DNA from: Holosporales bacterium
Lineage (GTDB): Bacteria; Pseudomonadota; Alphaproteobacteria; BNTO01
DNA length: 20,910 nt
Reading direction: 5' to 3'
Assembly (NCBI GenBank): GCA_031257795.1
Contig: JAIRNW010000018.1
Span: 1-20,910 of the forward strand
Positions 13,794 through 20,910 of the stretch are shown one piece after another. The position numbers and the translations under genes are program-made. Each line of letters begins with the position of its first letter. Position 1 is the stretch's first letter. The notes beneath the pieces were generated by a model that ran no database searches, had not been told where the DNA came from, and saw nothing but the letters and a program-made list of their open reading frames with translations.

Positions 13794-15737
13794 TTTACTC
13801 CAATTGTTGGCTAGTACACCACCGCGGTTGGTGAAATGGTACAGCCGGAGGGAGATCTCTGCGGGCATCAGTATTTGCGAGAATTTTGTAATTTTTACTG
13901 TGAATATCGCAAGCAAAATACCAACACAATAAATGCGAGAGTTGGCTAGTGTCGCGGTGCGCGCACTCCCCTTATCGCCATTAGTTTTCTCTTTGCAATC
14001 AACAAATCTATTTCGTTGCACAGTCGCAGGATGTGCCGCTCTCGCAAACGGCCTGCTGGCATTGGAAGAAAAGCACGCGCTCTGTCCCTGCGCCAACACT
14101 TGCGCCGACCGACTCAACAATTGCGCGGCCATCCGCATTCCGCTCCACACAGCAACTATCCTCGTTGTAATAATAATCGCCGAAATTGCATAAGCCTCTT
14201 CCAAAATTAAAACCTTCAAGAGAAGTATCAAAGAGATAAAAGAAGGAAACGGCGGACAGCCAACGAAACACAAAACGCTCGCCACTAAAAGAAAAATAGA
14301 AGACGGCGGCAGTTTGCCATTCACAAAAGACAAGTCATTTATTGTTTTGAATTGCCTTTCCGAACGCTCAATGGAAGAAATTATTCCAGCAAAAATCATG
14401 AGAGCCAAAGCTTGCGTAATCAGGAAATAAACAATGTCTAGCATCACATTAATATTAGAAACTGCGAAGCACGCCATCAAAACACCGATCGCCCCAGAGC
14501 TGTTGCAAGCCAGCATTCCTTTTATTGTGTTTTGATTGCGCGTGTTGAAAGCGCAGGAGATAGCCACGAAGAGTCCGCTGGACAAGAAAAGAAATTTGTA
14601 ATCCTCAAAACAAAAAAGCGAGAAGAATCTGATCAAGATTATGAGGCACACGAAGAACGGCAAGAAATTGAGAACAAGAAACATTCTCCAATTCAATTTC
14701 TCAGCGGCGTCTTTAAAGATTCCGTGGAACGGAAGGAAAAGCATTTTTGCGGAAACACCCAAAAAGAAAAAAATCAAAGCGAGCGATAAAGTGAAAGATT
14801 TCGTCTTGGTGATCGCGCCAAACGCGTCTATGCCGAGCGCGCTTTGGAAAGTTCCGGTGGCCCACGCCGTCTTCGCGAGAGAAGTAACGTCAGACACAAC
14901 TTGACTGTTTGAAATTTTGCTCAGAATGATTTGGTAGTTCGTTGTTTGGAAGATTCCGAAAAGCAGCGTGCAACCAAACAGAAGCAAGCTTGTCCCAATG
15001 CAGTGCGCGAAGAAAAAATTGGAGACGGTGGTTTTGTTATTTCCGTCAAGCGCGCTGAACAATGCTAAAGCTATGCTGCTCATTTCAAGACCGAGGAAAA
15101 GCAGAATCAGATCGTTTGAAGAGATTGCGAGGAAATAACCTAATATTACAAACAACCAGCAAACGTATTTCTCTCTTTCAAAATTATTCGTAATAACTGG
15201 CTTTAAAACAAAAAGAAAAAACAGACTCCAGACGAGCACTATCATTTTCATTATCGTTACGAAGTTATCGATGATAAAAGCTCCGGCGAGTGAAACTTTG
15301 TTGAAATCGTAATCTTCGGAGATCGCGAAAAACTTTTTTATTCCTGGTTCCAACATTGTCACTGAGCGACCTTCGTACCCTAAAGTGAAAATCGTTCCAA
15401 GCAGAATTATATAAACGAGTGCTCTGCCATTTGTTTGATAAAGAGCCGGCTTATGAATATGGTGAGATCTACGATTATGGTTTTCGACCGCGCCTCTGTA
15501 TGTCTGCAAAGCGATCTGCGCTGAATCAACTGAAGCGGAAACGTACGGATTCCTATGATTCCTAGCGAAAATCGAACGAATCACAAGACCAATAGCACTG
15601 TTCTCGATTCTCGTTTTGGCAGAGAACGCATGCACGAATTGTTTGATGATATAAGGATGAAGCAGCAACAGAAATGCGCCAACCAGCAAAACGCACTCTG
15701 GCAAAATCGGCTCTAGTATTTCCGCAGCGCTGAACAT
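13779..15737 (-). CDS. nuoN: NADH:quinone oxidoreductase subunit N (divergent)
   Basis: Antiporter-like proton-pumping subunit of complex I in the inner membrane. The start is ATG 15737, 26 nt after the fabI stop; the frame extends further upstream into fabI, but LEPILPECVLLVGAFLLLL (8-26) is the usual NuoN first helix. 652 aa against about 480-500. Family features: IIDNFVTIMK (155-164), NDLILLFLGLEMSSIAL (208-224) with the conserved helix Glu E218, SAKMLFLPFH (329-338) with Lys K331, IKGMLACNSSGAIG (405-418) with K407, and FVGCPPFPSF (491-500, family LAGIPPLAGF). Extra length is a hydrophilic loop after helix 1 (about 38-105) and another near the end (about 540-600). The stop codon lies in a type-B element. 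Confidence 0.85.
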   Translation of the reverse strand: MFSAAEILEPILPECVLLVGAFLLLLHPYIIKQFVHAFSAKTRIENSAIGLVIRSIFARNHRNPYVSASVDSAQIALQTYRGAVENHNRRSHHIHKPALYQTNGRALVYIILLGTIFTLGYEGRSVTMLEPGIKKFFAISEDYDFNKVSLAGAFIIDNFVTIMKMIVLVWSLFFLFVLKPVITNNFEREKYVCWLFVILGYFLAISSNDLILLFLGLEMSSIALALFSALDGNNKTTVSNFFFAHCIGTSLLLFGCTLLFGIFQTTNYQIILSKISNSQVVSDVTSLAKTAWATGTFQSALGIDAFGAITKTKSFTLSLALIFFFLGVSAKMLFLPFHGIFKDAAEKLNWRMFLVLNFLPFFVCLIILIRFFSLFCFEDYKFLFLSSGLFVAISCAFNTRNQNTIKGMLACNSSGAIGVLMACFAVSNINVMLDIVYFLITQALALMIFAGIISSIERSERQFKTINDLSFVNGKLPPSSIFLLVASVLCFVGCPPFPSFISLILLLKVLILEEAYAISAIIITTRIVAVWSGMRMAAQLLSRSAQVLAQGQSACFSSNASRPFARAAHPATVQRNRFVDCKEKTNGDKGSARTATLANSRIYCVGILLAIFTVKITKFSQILMPAEISLRLYHFTNRGGVLANNWSKNPLT

Positions 15738-15763
15738 GATTCGCCGGTTTGCTCGCAACGCGC

Positions 15764-16567
15764 CTAATCTGGCTGTTGAGACGTCGCCTTCATTGCAATA
15801 ATGTTGCACCCACAATCAACATAATGTATTTCCCCGGTCACAGCCGATGAAAGATCGCTCAGCATATATAGGCCAGCCATCCCCAATTCGTGCGCCTCAA
15901 CATTCCTGCGCAGCGGCGAGTTGTTTTTATTCCAGCTCATAATGCAATGGAAATCGCCTATGCCCGAGGACGCCGCCGTCCTAACGGCCCCGGCCGAAAT
16001 CGCATTCACCCGAATTTTCTGCACACCAAGATCCGCGGCCAAATAGCGCACGCTCGACTCGAGGGCGGCCTTGGCCACTCCCATTGTATTGTAATTTGGC
16101 ACAACGCGGTTGGCGCCGAGATAGCTCAAAGACAATATCGATCCACCATCCGGCATTATCTTGCTCGCCTCGCGACAAACCTCCGTGAAAGAAAAACAAG
16201 AGATGATCATTGTGTTGATGAAATTTTCGCGCGTGGTTTCTGAATATCTGCCACTGAGCTGCGACTTATCGGAAAAAGCAATCGAGTGCAAAACGAAATC
16301 CACACCAGCTCCCCAGTGATCGGAAATCGTCGCGAAAGCTTTCGGCACGTCATCCTCTTTCAACACATCACACTTAACTATCTGAGCGTCTGGCTGGAAA
16401 GTGTTGGCTAAAGAGATGAGACGGGTTTGTATTGCTTCGTTCGGATAAGTGAAAGCGAGAGTCGCCCCCTGATCAATCAGCTGCTTCGATATGCTCCAGG
16501 CGATAGAGGCCTCGTTTGCGACGCCCATGATAACGCCGCGCTTACCCTTCATCAAATCAGAAAACAT
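15764..16567 (-). CDS. fabI: Enoyl-[acyl-carrier-protein] reductase (NADH)
   Basis: Short-chain dehydrogenase-fold enzyme doing the last reduction of each fatty-acid elongation cycle (type II FAS, cytoplasm). 267 aa, normal length. NAD-binding GVANEASIAWSI (15-26); catalytic Tyr Y149 in SLSYLGA and Y159 with K166 in YNTMGVAKAALE; C-terminal TGEIHYVDCGCNI (244-256). The position of E. coli Gly93, which contributes to triclosan sensitivity, reads Ala in HSIAFSDK (94-101), the form commonly seen in alphaproteobacteria. ATG 16567; M6 is an alternative. It lies upstream of nuoN on the same strand and is divergent from ftsE. Confidence 0.96.
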   Translation of the reverse strand: MFSDLMKGKRGVIMGVANEASIAWSISKQLIDQGATLAFTYPNEAIQTRLISLANTFQPDAQIVKCDVLKEDDVPKAFATISDHWGAGVDFVLHSIAFSDKSQLSGRYSETTRENFINTMIISCFSFTEVCREASKIMPDGGSILSLSYLGANRVVPNYNTMGVAKAALESSVRYLAADLGVQKIRVNAISAGAVRTAASSGIGDFHCIMSWNKNNSPLRRNVEAHELGMAGLYMLSDLSSAVTGEIHYVDCGCNIIAMKATSQQPD

Positions 16568-16653
16568 GACAATTCGTTCTAAACAATCATTATCTGGAAG
16601 CTACAGGAGTTTAGCTTAATAATCAATACCGCGAATCGCAAAATACACCAGTG

Positions 16654-16706
16654 GCCCAGGGCTCCCATGGCGCCGCGGCGACGAACTCACAGACTTTTTG
16701 TGACAG
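16654..16706 (+). repeat. Half of a type-A palindromic element at the ftsE start
   Basis: CCCAGGGCTCCC followed by CGGCGACGAACTCACAGACTTTTTGTGACAG matches the right half of the 8994-9150 and 9154-9275 copies. The core is missing. The ATG of the longest ftsE frame (16667) and its first 13 codons are inside it. Confidence 0.7.
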
Positions 16707-17605
16707 TGGGAATACAGTCTTTCAAGTTCGCGTATTTTACGTTACATTGCTCAAAAGGGGTATTTTTTTCTGAAGAGCCTGTGTCAATAGCGTCATCGAC
16801 CGCAAAAGAAATTGTTGGGCTAGAGCATGTGGGGTTGCAATACAACGAAGGCCGCCCGGTTTTTCGCAATATTTCGTATTGTATTTTCGCTGGTGATTTT
16901 TACTTTTTGACCGGGCAGAGCGGCATGGGGAAAACTTCATTATTGAAAATCTTATACAGAGCAGTGATGCCGAGCTATGGCAACGTGCGCGTTTTCGGAT
17001 ATGACGTTGGCGTCATCGATCGCTCTGATCTGCCCACCTTCAGGCAACACATTGGCCTGATCTTCCAGGATTGCCGCCTGATAGACAACCTATCGATCGT
17101 GGATAATGTGGCTTTGTCTATGCATATCGGTGGAAGCCAGTACAAAAAATCATGCACCTACGCACGCGAGCTGCTCGACTGGGTGGGCCTCGGGGATTTT
17201 TTCGATGCATTTCCAGACGCACTGTCTGATGGGCAAAAGCAACGCGTCGCCATTGCCAGGGCCGTGGTGAAGAGGCCCGCCCTCTTGTTGGCAGACGAAC
17301 CAACCGGGAATCTCGACGACGATAATGCGATGAGGCTAATGGCGCTGTTTGAAGAGCTGCATCGTATGGGAACCACGATTATTTTTGCAACGCACAACAA
17401 TCAGATAATAAAATCATTCCCGTATTCAAAATTAGTGTTGCGGAATGGGAGTTTATTTGTGGGGCAGCCTCAGTCGGCCCAAGATCAGGTTCAAGAAGCC
17501 GAGCAAACAGAGCCGTACGCTCCTAAACAATACGCGAAAAGAGATGCTTTACAACCTGACGCGCCTACGAAATTTGGCAAAAATATGGAGATGGGGGTTA
17601 TATAA
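16667..17605 (+). CDS. ftsE: Cell-division ABC transporter ATPase FtsE
   Basis: ATPase of the FtsEX complex that controls septal peptidoglycan hydrolysis. Longest frame 312 aa, but residues 1-13 are encoded by repeat DNA and family similarity begins at about 49, so GTG 16781 (preceded by GAAGAG, closely spaced) is a likely alternative start; ATG 16667 is kept because it is the only ATG. Walker A GQSGMGKT (83-90), Q-loop FQD (133-135), signature LSDGQKQR (186-193; family LSGGEQQR), Walker B LLLADEP (206-212), H243. The C-terminus adds about 45 residues rich in Gln and Pro. The stop overlaps the ftsX ATG by one base (TAATG). Confidence 0.9.
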   Translation: MAPRRRTHRLFVTVGIQSFKFAYFTLHCSKGVFFSEEPVSIASSTAKEIVGLEHVGLQYNEGRPVFRNISYCIFAGDFYFLTGQSGMGKTSLLKILYRAVMPSYGNVRVFGYDVGVIDRSDLPTFRQHIGLIFQDCRLIDNLSIVDNVALSMHIGGSQYKKSCTYARELLDWVGLGDFFDAFPDALSDGQKQRVAIARAVVKRPALLLADEPTGNLDDDNAMRLMALFEELHRMGTTIIFATHNNQIIKSFPYSKLVLRNGSLFVGQPQSAQDQVQEAEQTEPYAPKQYAKRDALQPDAPTKFGKNMEMGVI

Positions 17606-18654
17606 TGAATTCTTTTTTCTCATTCAAACCGTTCGCTTTAGCTCAAACTAAAAACAAGGGGAATTTGCTATTAATTTTCGTTTTCTTCGTGTTTCTTCTT
17701 TCGTTTGTTGTTGCTTGTACGTGGATTTTCACAAAAGGAGTTAATTCTTGGAGCAAGAGCAACAATGCATTCAAGTATACAATCGAAATTCCGGCTCCGC
17801 CACTTTTGTCTTCCCAACCTCAAGTGGCTGATGCGCAGCAGGCGGAGTTGCTGCTGCAAAATACAGACGCGCCCGCCGGAGCCGCCCAGAAAAGCGTTGC
17901 GGCGGGTGTTTTTGGAGGTGTCGCCCAGAAAAGCGGTGCGACAGGTAGCGCCCCCCTCAATGCGCACTCTGAAAAGGTCAGAGCAATAATAGAAAAGCTG
18001 CGCAAATTCCAAGACGTCAGCTCGGTTTCTCATGTGGAGCCCGATAAATTGCGCGCGATGCTGGCGAGTTGGGCCGGGGAAAGCGAGATAAGCCGCGACT
18101 TCTTGCTCCCAACTCTATTGGACGTTAGTTTCAAGAAAGTTGAGAATATCGGGCAGATAACGCAGCAGCTGAGAGCTATCGCCCCGGACATCGTTATCGA
18201 GAGCCACAGTTTGTGGTCGGAAAAGCTTACAACCTTCGGAAGGAGTTTTGGGGTGAGCGCCTTTTTGATTGGGTGCTTTATCTTGTTGTGCGAGGCAATC
18301 ATTATTTCGCTGATCACGAAATCCTCCTTACAAGCGTATTTTGCTACTCTGGATATCCTGCGGTTGATGGGGGCGAGAGATTCGTATATAGCCAATATTT
18401 TTCAAACGCACGTGCTGAAGGCCGCGGCGAAGGGGGGGAGCATTGGGTTTTGCCTGTCGCTGCCGGTGATTTATATTTTGTATAGGATAACTGAGCGGCT
18501 TGGAATGTGTAAGCTGCAGTTGGCGTCAACGTTGCTGCCTTTGACGGGCACGCTGTTTGCGGTGGCGGTGGTGGTTGTGCTGCTCAGCGTCATCGTGTCG
18601 AGGCTGACCATCCTGTCTCATCTTAAAAACCTCGATGCGTATACTTTTTCATGA
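17605..18654 (+). CDS. ftsX: Cell-division ABC transporter permease FtsX
   Basis: Inner-membrane partner of FtsE. 349 aa: cytoplasmic N-terminus, TM1 (20-42), a large periplasmic domain (43-215), TM2 (217-238), cytoplasmic loop with LDILRLMGARDSYIANIFQTH (249-269), a hallmark of FtsX, TM3 (about 276-294) and TM4 (about 312-332). The periplasmic domain carries an Ala/Gly-rich insertion (89-118) with a duplicated AQKS unit, encoded by two near-identical 21-bp blocks at 17881-17901 and 17920-17940. The start overlaps ftsE by 1 nt; its TGA overlaps the next ATG (ATGA). Confidence 0.92.
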   Translation: MNSFFSFKPFALAQTKNKGNLLLIFVFFVFLLSFVVACTWIFTKGVNSWSKSNNAFKYTIEIPAPPLLSSQPQVADAQQAELLLQNTDAPAGAAQKSVAAGVFGGVAQKSGATGSAPLNAHSEKVRAIIEKLRKFQDVSSVSHVEPDKLRAMLASWAGESEISRDFLLPTLLDVSFKKVENIGQITQQLRAIAPDIVIESHSLWSEKLTTFGRSFGVSAFLIGCFILLCEAIIISLITKSSLQAYFATLDILRLMGARDSYIANIFQTHVLKAAAKGGSIGFCLSLPVIYILYRITERLGMCKLQLASTLLPLTGTLFAVAVVVVLLSVIVSRLTILSHLKNLDAYTFS

Positions 18655-20633
18655 GAAGGAAGGTGAATCCGAAAACTTTTTGTGGCCTTGGACGTGTGTT
18701 GTGGGTAATTTCGCTTTCGCTTTTTCTTTTCCCATACTGTTACTGCGCTGGCGCCGATACCTTTGAAAGGGTCTCCAGCCTAGCAAAGAAAGTGTGCGAA
18801 ATCGAATTGAAAGGATTCCCGTCGGCCGTTGCCAGCGAATTCGAACAAAACACAACATATCGGAAATCCTCCAAAAACAGCGTGGTTTCCGGCGAAGAAG
18901 TTGTGAGATTAGCGCAAAAAGGCAAGGAAATCCTTGCAAAATCCCTCACACAGCTTGGCTATTTCGACGCAACGATAGAGGTGGAAATTGAGGAAACGGG
19001 AAAATACCGCATTATCTACACGGCAGTTCCCGGCGCTCGATACACCGTAGCAGAAAAAAAACTTGAAATCCTAGATTCCCCGCTGAAATTCACACGCATC
19101 AAAAATTTAATACGCTCCAGAAAGAGAGACTTCGTAAACTTTGCAAAGATTGAAAAAGAGGAAAGGTGGCTTTCTTCAACATTCAAGCGGCAGGGGTTTT
19201 TCTTCGCAAAAATCGATGAACCAATGCTCAACATAAACGAACAAGCCAAAACTGCCTCCGTGGTCTACCAGGTTTCCCCAGGCGAAAAAACCTCTATTTC
19301 CAGTATAGAGCTCTCGGGGAACGTTGATGTGCCGGAATCTTTCATTGTAAAGAGGAGCGGAATAAAAATAAATTCCATCTTGACACATTTGTCGATTGAG
19401 CGGGCAAAGAGAAATTTGCAACAAACAGGTCTGTTCTCGAGCATTAAAGTTTTCGCAACAAAGGATCAGAAGCCGCCTCTCCCAAAGTCGTCGCCAGAAT
19501 CGGACGAACAAATGCAAAAGGCCGTCTTAAACATCAAAGTCTCAGAAATGCCTCCTCGCCTAGTTGGAGCTGGTGCCTACTATTCCGCGTCTGAAGGGGC
19601 CCTCTTATCAACAATATGGCAACACAAAAACTTTTTACACAAAGGCCACAACATAGGTGCAACCGCACGTATCAGCCAAAAAGAGCTTTCCGCAATGCTC
19701 TTTTACAACATCCAAGACATCTTCCTTCAAGGCCAAAAGCTGCATGGCGACTTTTCCATGTTTCACTTCGCAACCAAGGCTTACAGCGGCAACAAAGCCT
19801 CCGTTACCATGGGACTCTCGCAAGAATTTTACATTGGAGAGCGCTACATCGAGCTTTCCTTCGCACCAACATTAGAGCGCGGCGCTGTGTCGCGGGAGAC
19901 TTCCTATCGGCAGGATATCGGCGGCTTTTTGTCTGGCCTGAGTATAAACCTAACAAACCACAGTCTGTATCCAACGAAGGGGGCGGCCTTTAAGCTCAAT
20001 TTCGACCAATACTACGGAAATTTCGCGTATATCCCTTCCCCAGAATCTCTTTTAAGCGAAAAAACAAAAAGCGACGAATCCGCCCAGATTCCCGCTTTAA
20101 ACACCGAGGGGGCGCGCTCTCTAACCTTGATTACCGGAGTTCTCACCTGTTTTCTGCCTTTATCACGGAAAACCATTTACGAGCCGAACTCCACTGTTTT
20201 AGCCGCATTTCTGAAGGTCGGCAGTGCGAATAGAGGTATAGAGCACATTCCGTTTGATAAAAGGTTTTACGGCGGAGGGCGCAGCTCCATTCGCTCACAT
20301 GGCTATCAAATGGCTGGGGAGCTCGATGCCAGCGGGATTCCAGTTGGTGGTGCGTCGATTGTGGAGGCTTGTTTGGAGCCGAGAATCCGAGTTTCGGAGA
20401 ATGTTGGGGTGGTCGCGTTCGTCGATTACAGTTGTATAACAAGAGAGAAAACACCAACTTTTTATAAAAAAGGCTATGCCCGCGGAGGATGGGGGGTTGG
20501 AGTGCGGTATTTTACGCAGTTCGGGCCGGTCAGGTTAGACATCGGATTTCCTTTTAAAAGGAGGGTTGGTAGCAATGGGAAGAAACTTGATAGCGCGCTG
20601 CAGTTCTTTATAAGTGTTGGCCAAGTCTTTTAA
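18651..20633 (+). CDS. tamA: TamA-like Omp85 outer-membrane assembly protein
   Basis: Omp85-superfamily barrel, most like TamA, which with TamB helps outer-membrane protein or phospholipid delivery. 660 aa: signal peptide (about 1-35), three POTRA-like domains (about 46-130, 130-212, 213-298; LSGNVDVPESFIVKRSGI is typical of the last), then a barrel starting RLVGAGAYYSASEGALLSTI (303-322) and ending with Phe (ISVGQVF). Loop-6 region GGGRSSIRSHGYQ (541-553) has Arg548, but the family (V/I)RG(F/Y) reads IRSH. It overlaps ftsX by 4 nt (ATGA), so it is the last gene of an ftsE-ftsX-tamA transcript. BamA is an alternative, but only three POTRAs fit. Confidence 0.85.
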   Translation: MRRKVNPKTFCGLGRVLWVISLSLFLFPYCYCAGADTFERVSSLAKKVCEIELKGFPSAVASEFEQNTTYRKSSKNSVVSGEEVVRLAQKGKEILAKSLTQLGYFDATIEVEIEETGKYRIIYTAVPGARYTVAEKKLEILDSPLKFTRIKNLIRSRKRDFVNFAKIEKEERWLSSTFKRQGFFFAKIDEPMLNINEQAKTASVVYQVSPGEKTSISSIELSGNVDVPESFIVKRSGIKINSILTHLSIERAKRNLQQTGLFSSIKVFATKDQKPPLPKSSPESDEQMQKAVLNIKVSEMPPRLVGAGAYYSASEGALLSTIWQHKNFLHKGHNIGATARISQKELSAMLFYNIQDIFLQGQKLHGDFSMFHFATKAYSGNKASVTMGLSQEFYIGERYIELSFAPTLERGAVSRETSYRQDIGGFLSGLSINLTNHSLYPTKGAAFKLNFDQYYGNFAYIPSPESLLSEKTKSDESAQIPALNTEGARSLTLITGVLTCFLPLSRKTIYEPNSTVLAAFLKVGSANRGIEHIPFDKRFYGGGRSSIRSHGYQMAGELDASGIPVGGASIVEACLEPRIRVSENVGVVAFVDYSCITREKTPTFYKKGYARGGWGVGVRYFTQFGPVRLDIGFPFKRRVGSNGKKLDSALQFFISVGQVF

Positions 20634-20910
20634 TGTAATCACAAGTCTCAACACCCTACGTGTCTCAGCCGCAAAATTATTCATCTGGGACATGAAGCAC
20701 ATAATAAGTTAACAACGTTGTCTTAACAAATCACGCTGAATAAAGGCGAAAAAATAAATCAGAGACTTTTGTAATCGTGTTGAGTTGGTATCCCTTAACA
20801 CCCAACGCATCTTTACCCCACCGACAAAAACTGTAGAATGCGATCAGTCGTTATCTTAAAAAAAGCTATAAATTGTGCGTATTTCCTCAGGTAGCATCGT
20901 TCAAGTTTCC
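20634..20910. other. Downstream non-coding stretch
   Basis: No gene seen in the 277 bp to the window end. GTTAACAACGTTGTCTTAAC (20708-20727) is a near-palindrome. AATCAGAGACTTTTGTAATC (20758-20777) resembles the right end of type-A elements, and a loosely matching inverted end lies just after the tamA stop, so this may be an old element copy. A following gene may begin beyond the window. Confidence 0.35.

Noticed and set aside
14532..14789. Plus-strand 85-codon frame within nuoN
   Set aside because: It is the antisense shadow of a hydrophobic coding region; its highly charged, low-complexity composition is typical of such shadows.
13779..15734. mrpD/mbhD-type antiporter instead of NuoN
   Set aside because: The first-helix pattern, IDNFVTIMK segment and Pro-rich CPPFPSF segment fit NuoN order better, although all are one superfamily.
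15738..15815. Longer nuoN start overlapping fabI
   Set aside because: The extra 26 residues are polar and are the out-of-frame reading of the fabI 3' end; the first NuoN helix begins after the ATG at 15737.
20708..20727. Second CtrA box after tamA
   Set aside because: The spacing between TTAA and TTAAC is 10 bases rather than 7, and no gene start follows within the window.

Overview
The window looks like chromosome from an alphaproteobacterium, most likely a host-associated one (Holosporales- or Rickettsiales-like; the genus cannot be assigned from sequence alone). Pointers are a CckA-type hybrid histidine kinase, an alphaproteobacterial-style AspRS and FabI, complex I subunits lying outside the usual nuo cluster, a Sel1-repeat secreted protein, a probable Hcp-like (type VI tube) protein, several orphan secreted proteins, loose start codons (TTG, GTG), and many short palindromic repeats between genes.

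Layout. 1-210 is a palindromic repeat pair at the 3' end of a minus-strand pair: a divergent NuoH-like membrane protein (208-1455) and, touching it upstream, an Hcp-like protein (1456-1929). A repeat copy follows, then a small exported protein (2168-2827). A repeat-filled gap of about 430 bp leads to aspS (3262-5136). Next come an orphan exported coiled-coil protein (5348-6196) behind a perfect CtrA-type box, tRNA-Leu(CAG) (6354-6436), and three minus-strand genes: a membrane-anchored metallo-beta-lactamase-fold hydrolase with an in-frame 27-bp tandem repeat (6492-7898), a cysteine-rich exported protein (8110-8892), and a CckA-like kinase (9273-11354). Two palindromic elements separate the last two genes. 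On the plus strand lie a Sel1-repeat exported protein (11561-12649) and a divergent PRPP synthetase (12657-13607). These converge on nuoN (13779-15737) and fabI (15764-16567), a minus-strand pair. The window ends with an overlapping plus-strand operon, ftsE-ftsX-tamA (16667-20633).

How the parts relate. ftsE, ftsX and the TamA-like barrel overlap by 1 and 4 nt, so division/septal peptidoglycan control and outer-membrane protein assembly appear co-expressed. CckA would feed the CtrA pathway, and an exact TTAA-N7-TTAAC box stands before an orphan secreted gene.

The most distinctive feature is a mosaic family of short mobile-like palindromes. One copy (9154-9275) is complete, with perfect 17-bp terminal inverted repeats and TA ends. 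A second type (13637-13793) has different 15-bp terminal repeats but the same roughly 58-bp core. Copies sit exactly at gene ends and supply the stop codons of cckA and nuoN and the first codons of the ftsE frame. A second theme is in-frame low-complexity or tandem insertions in otherwise conserved proteins (AspRS, CckA, FtsX, the metallo-hydrolase).
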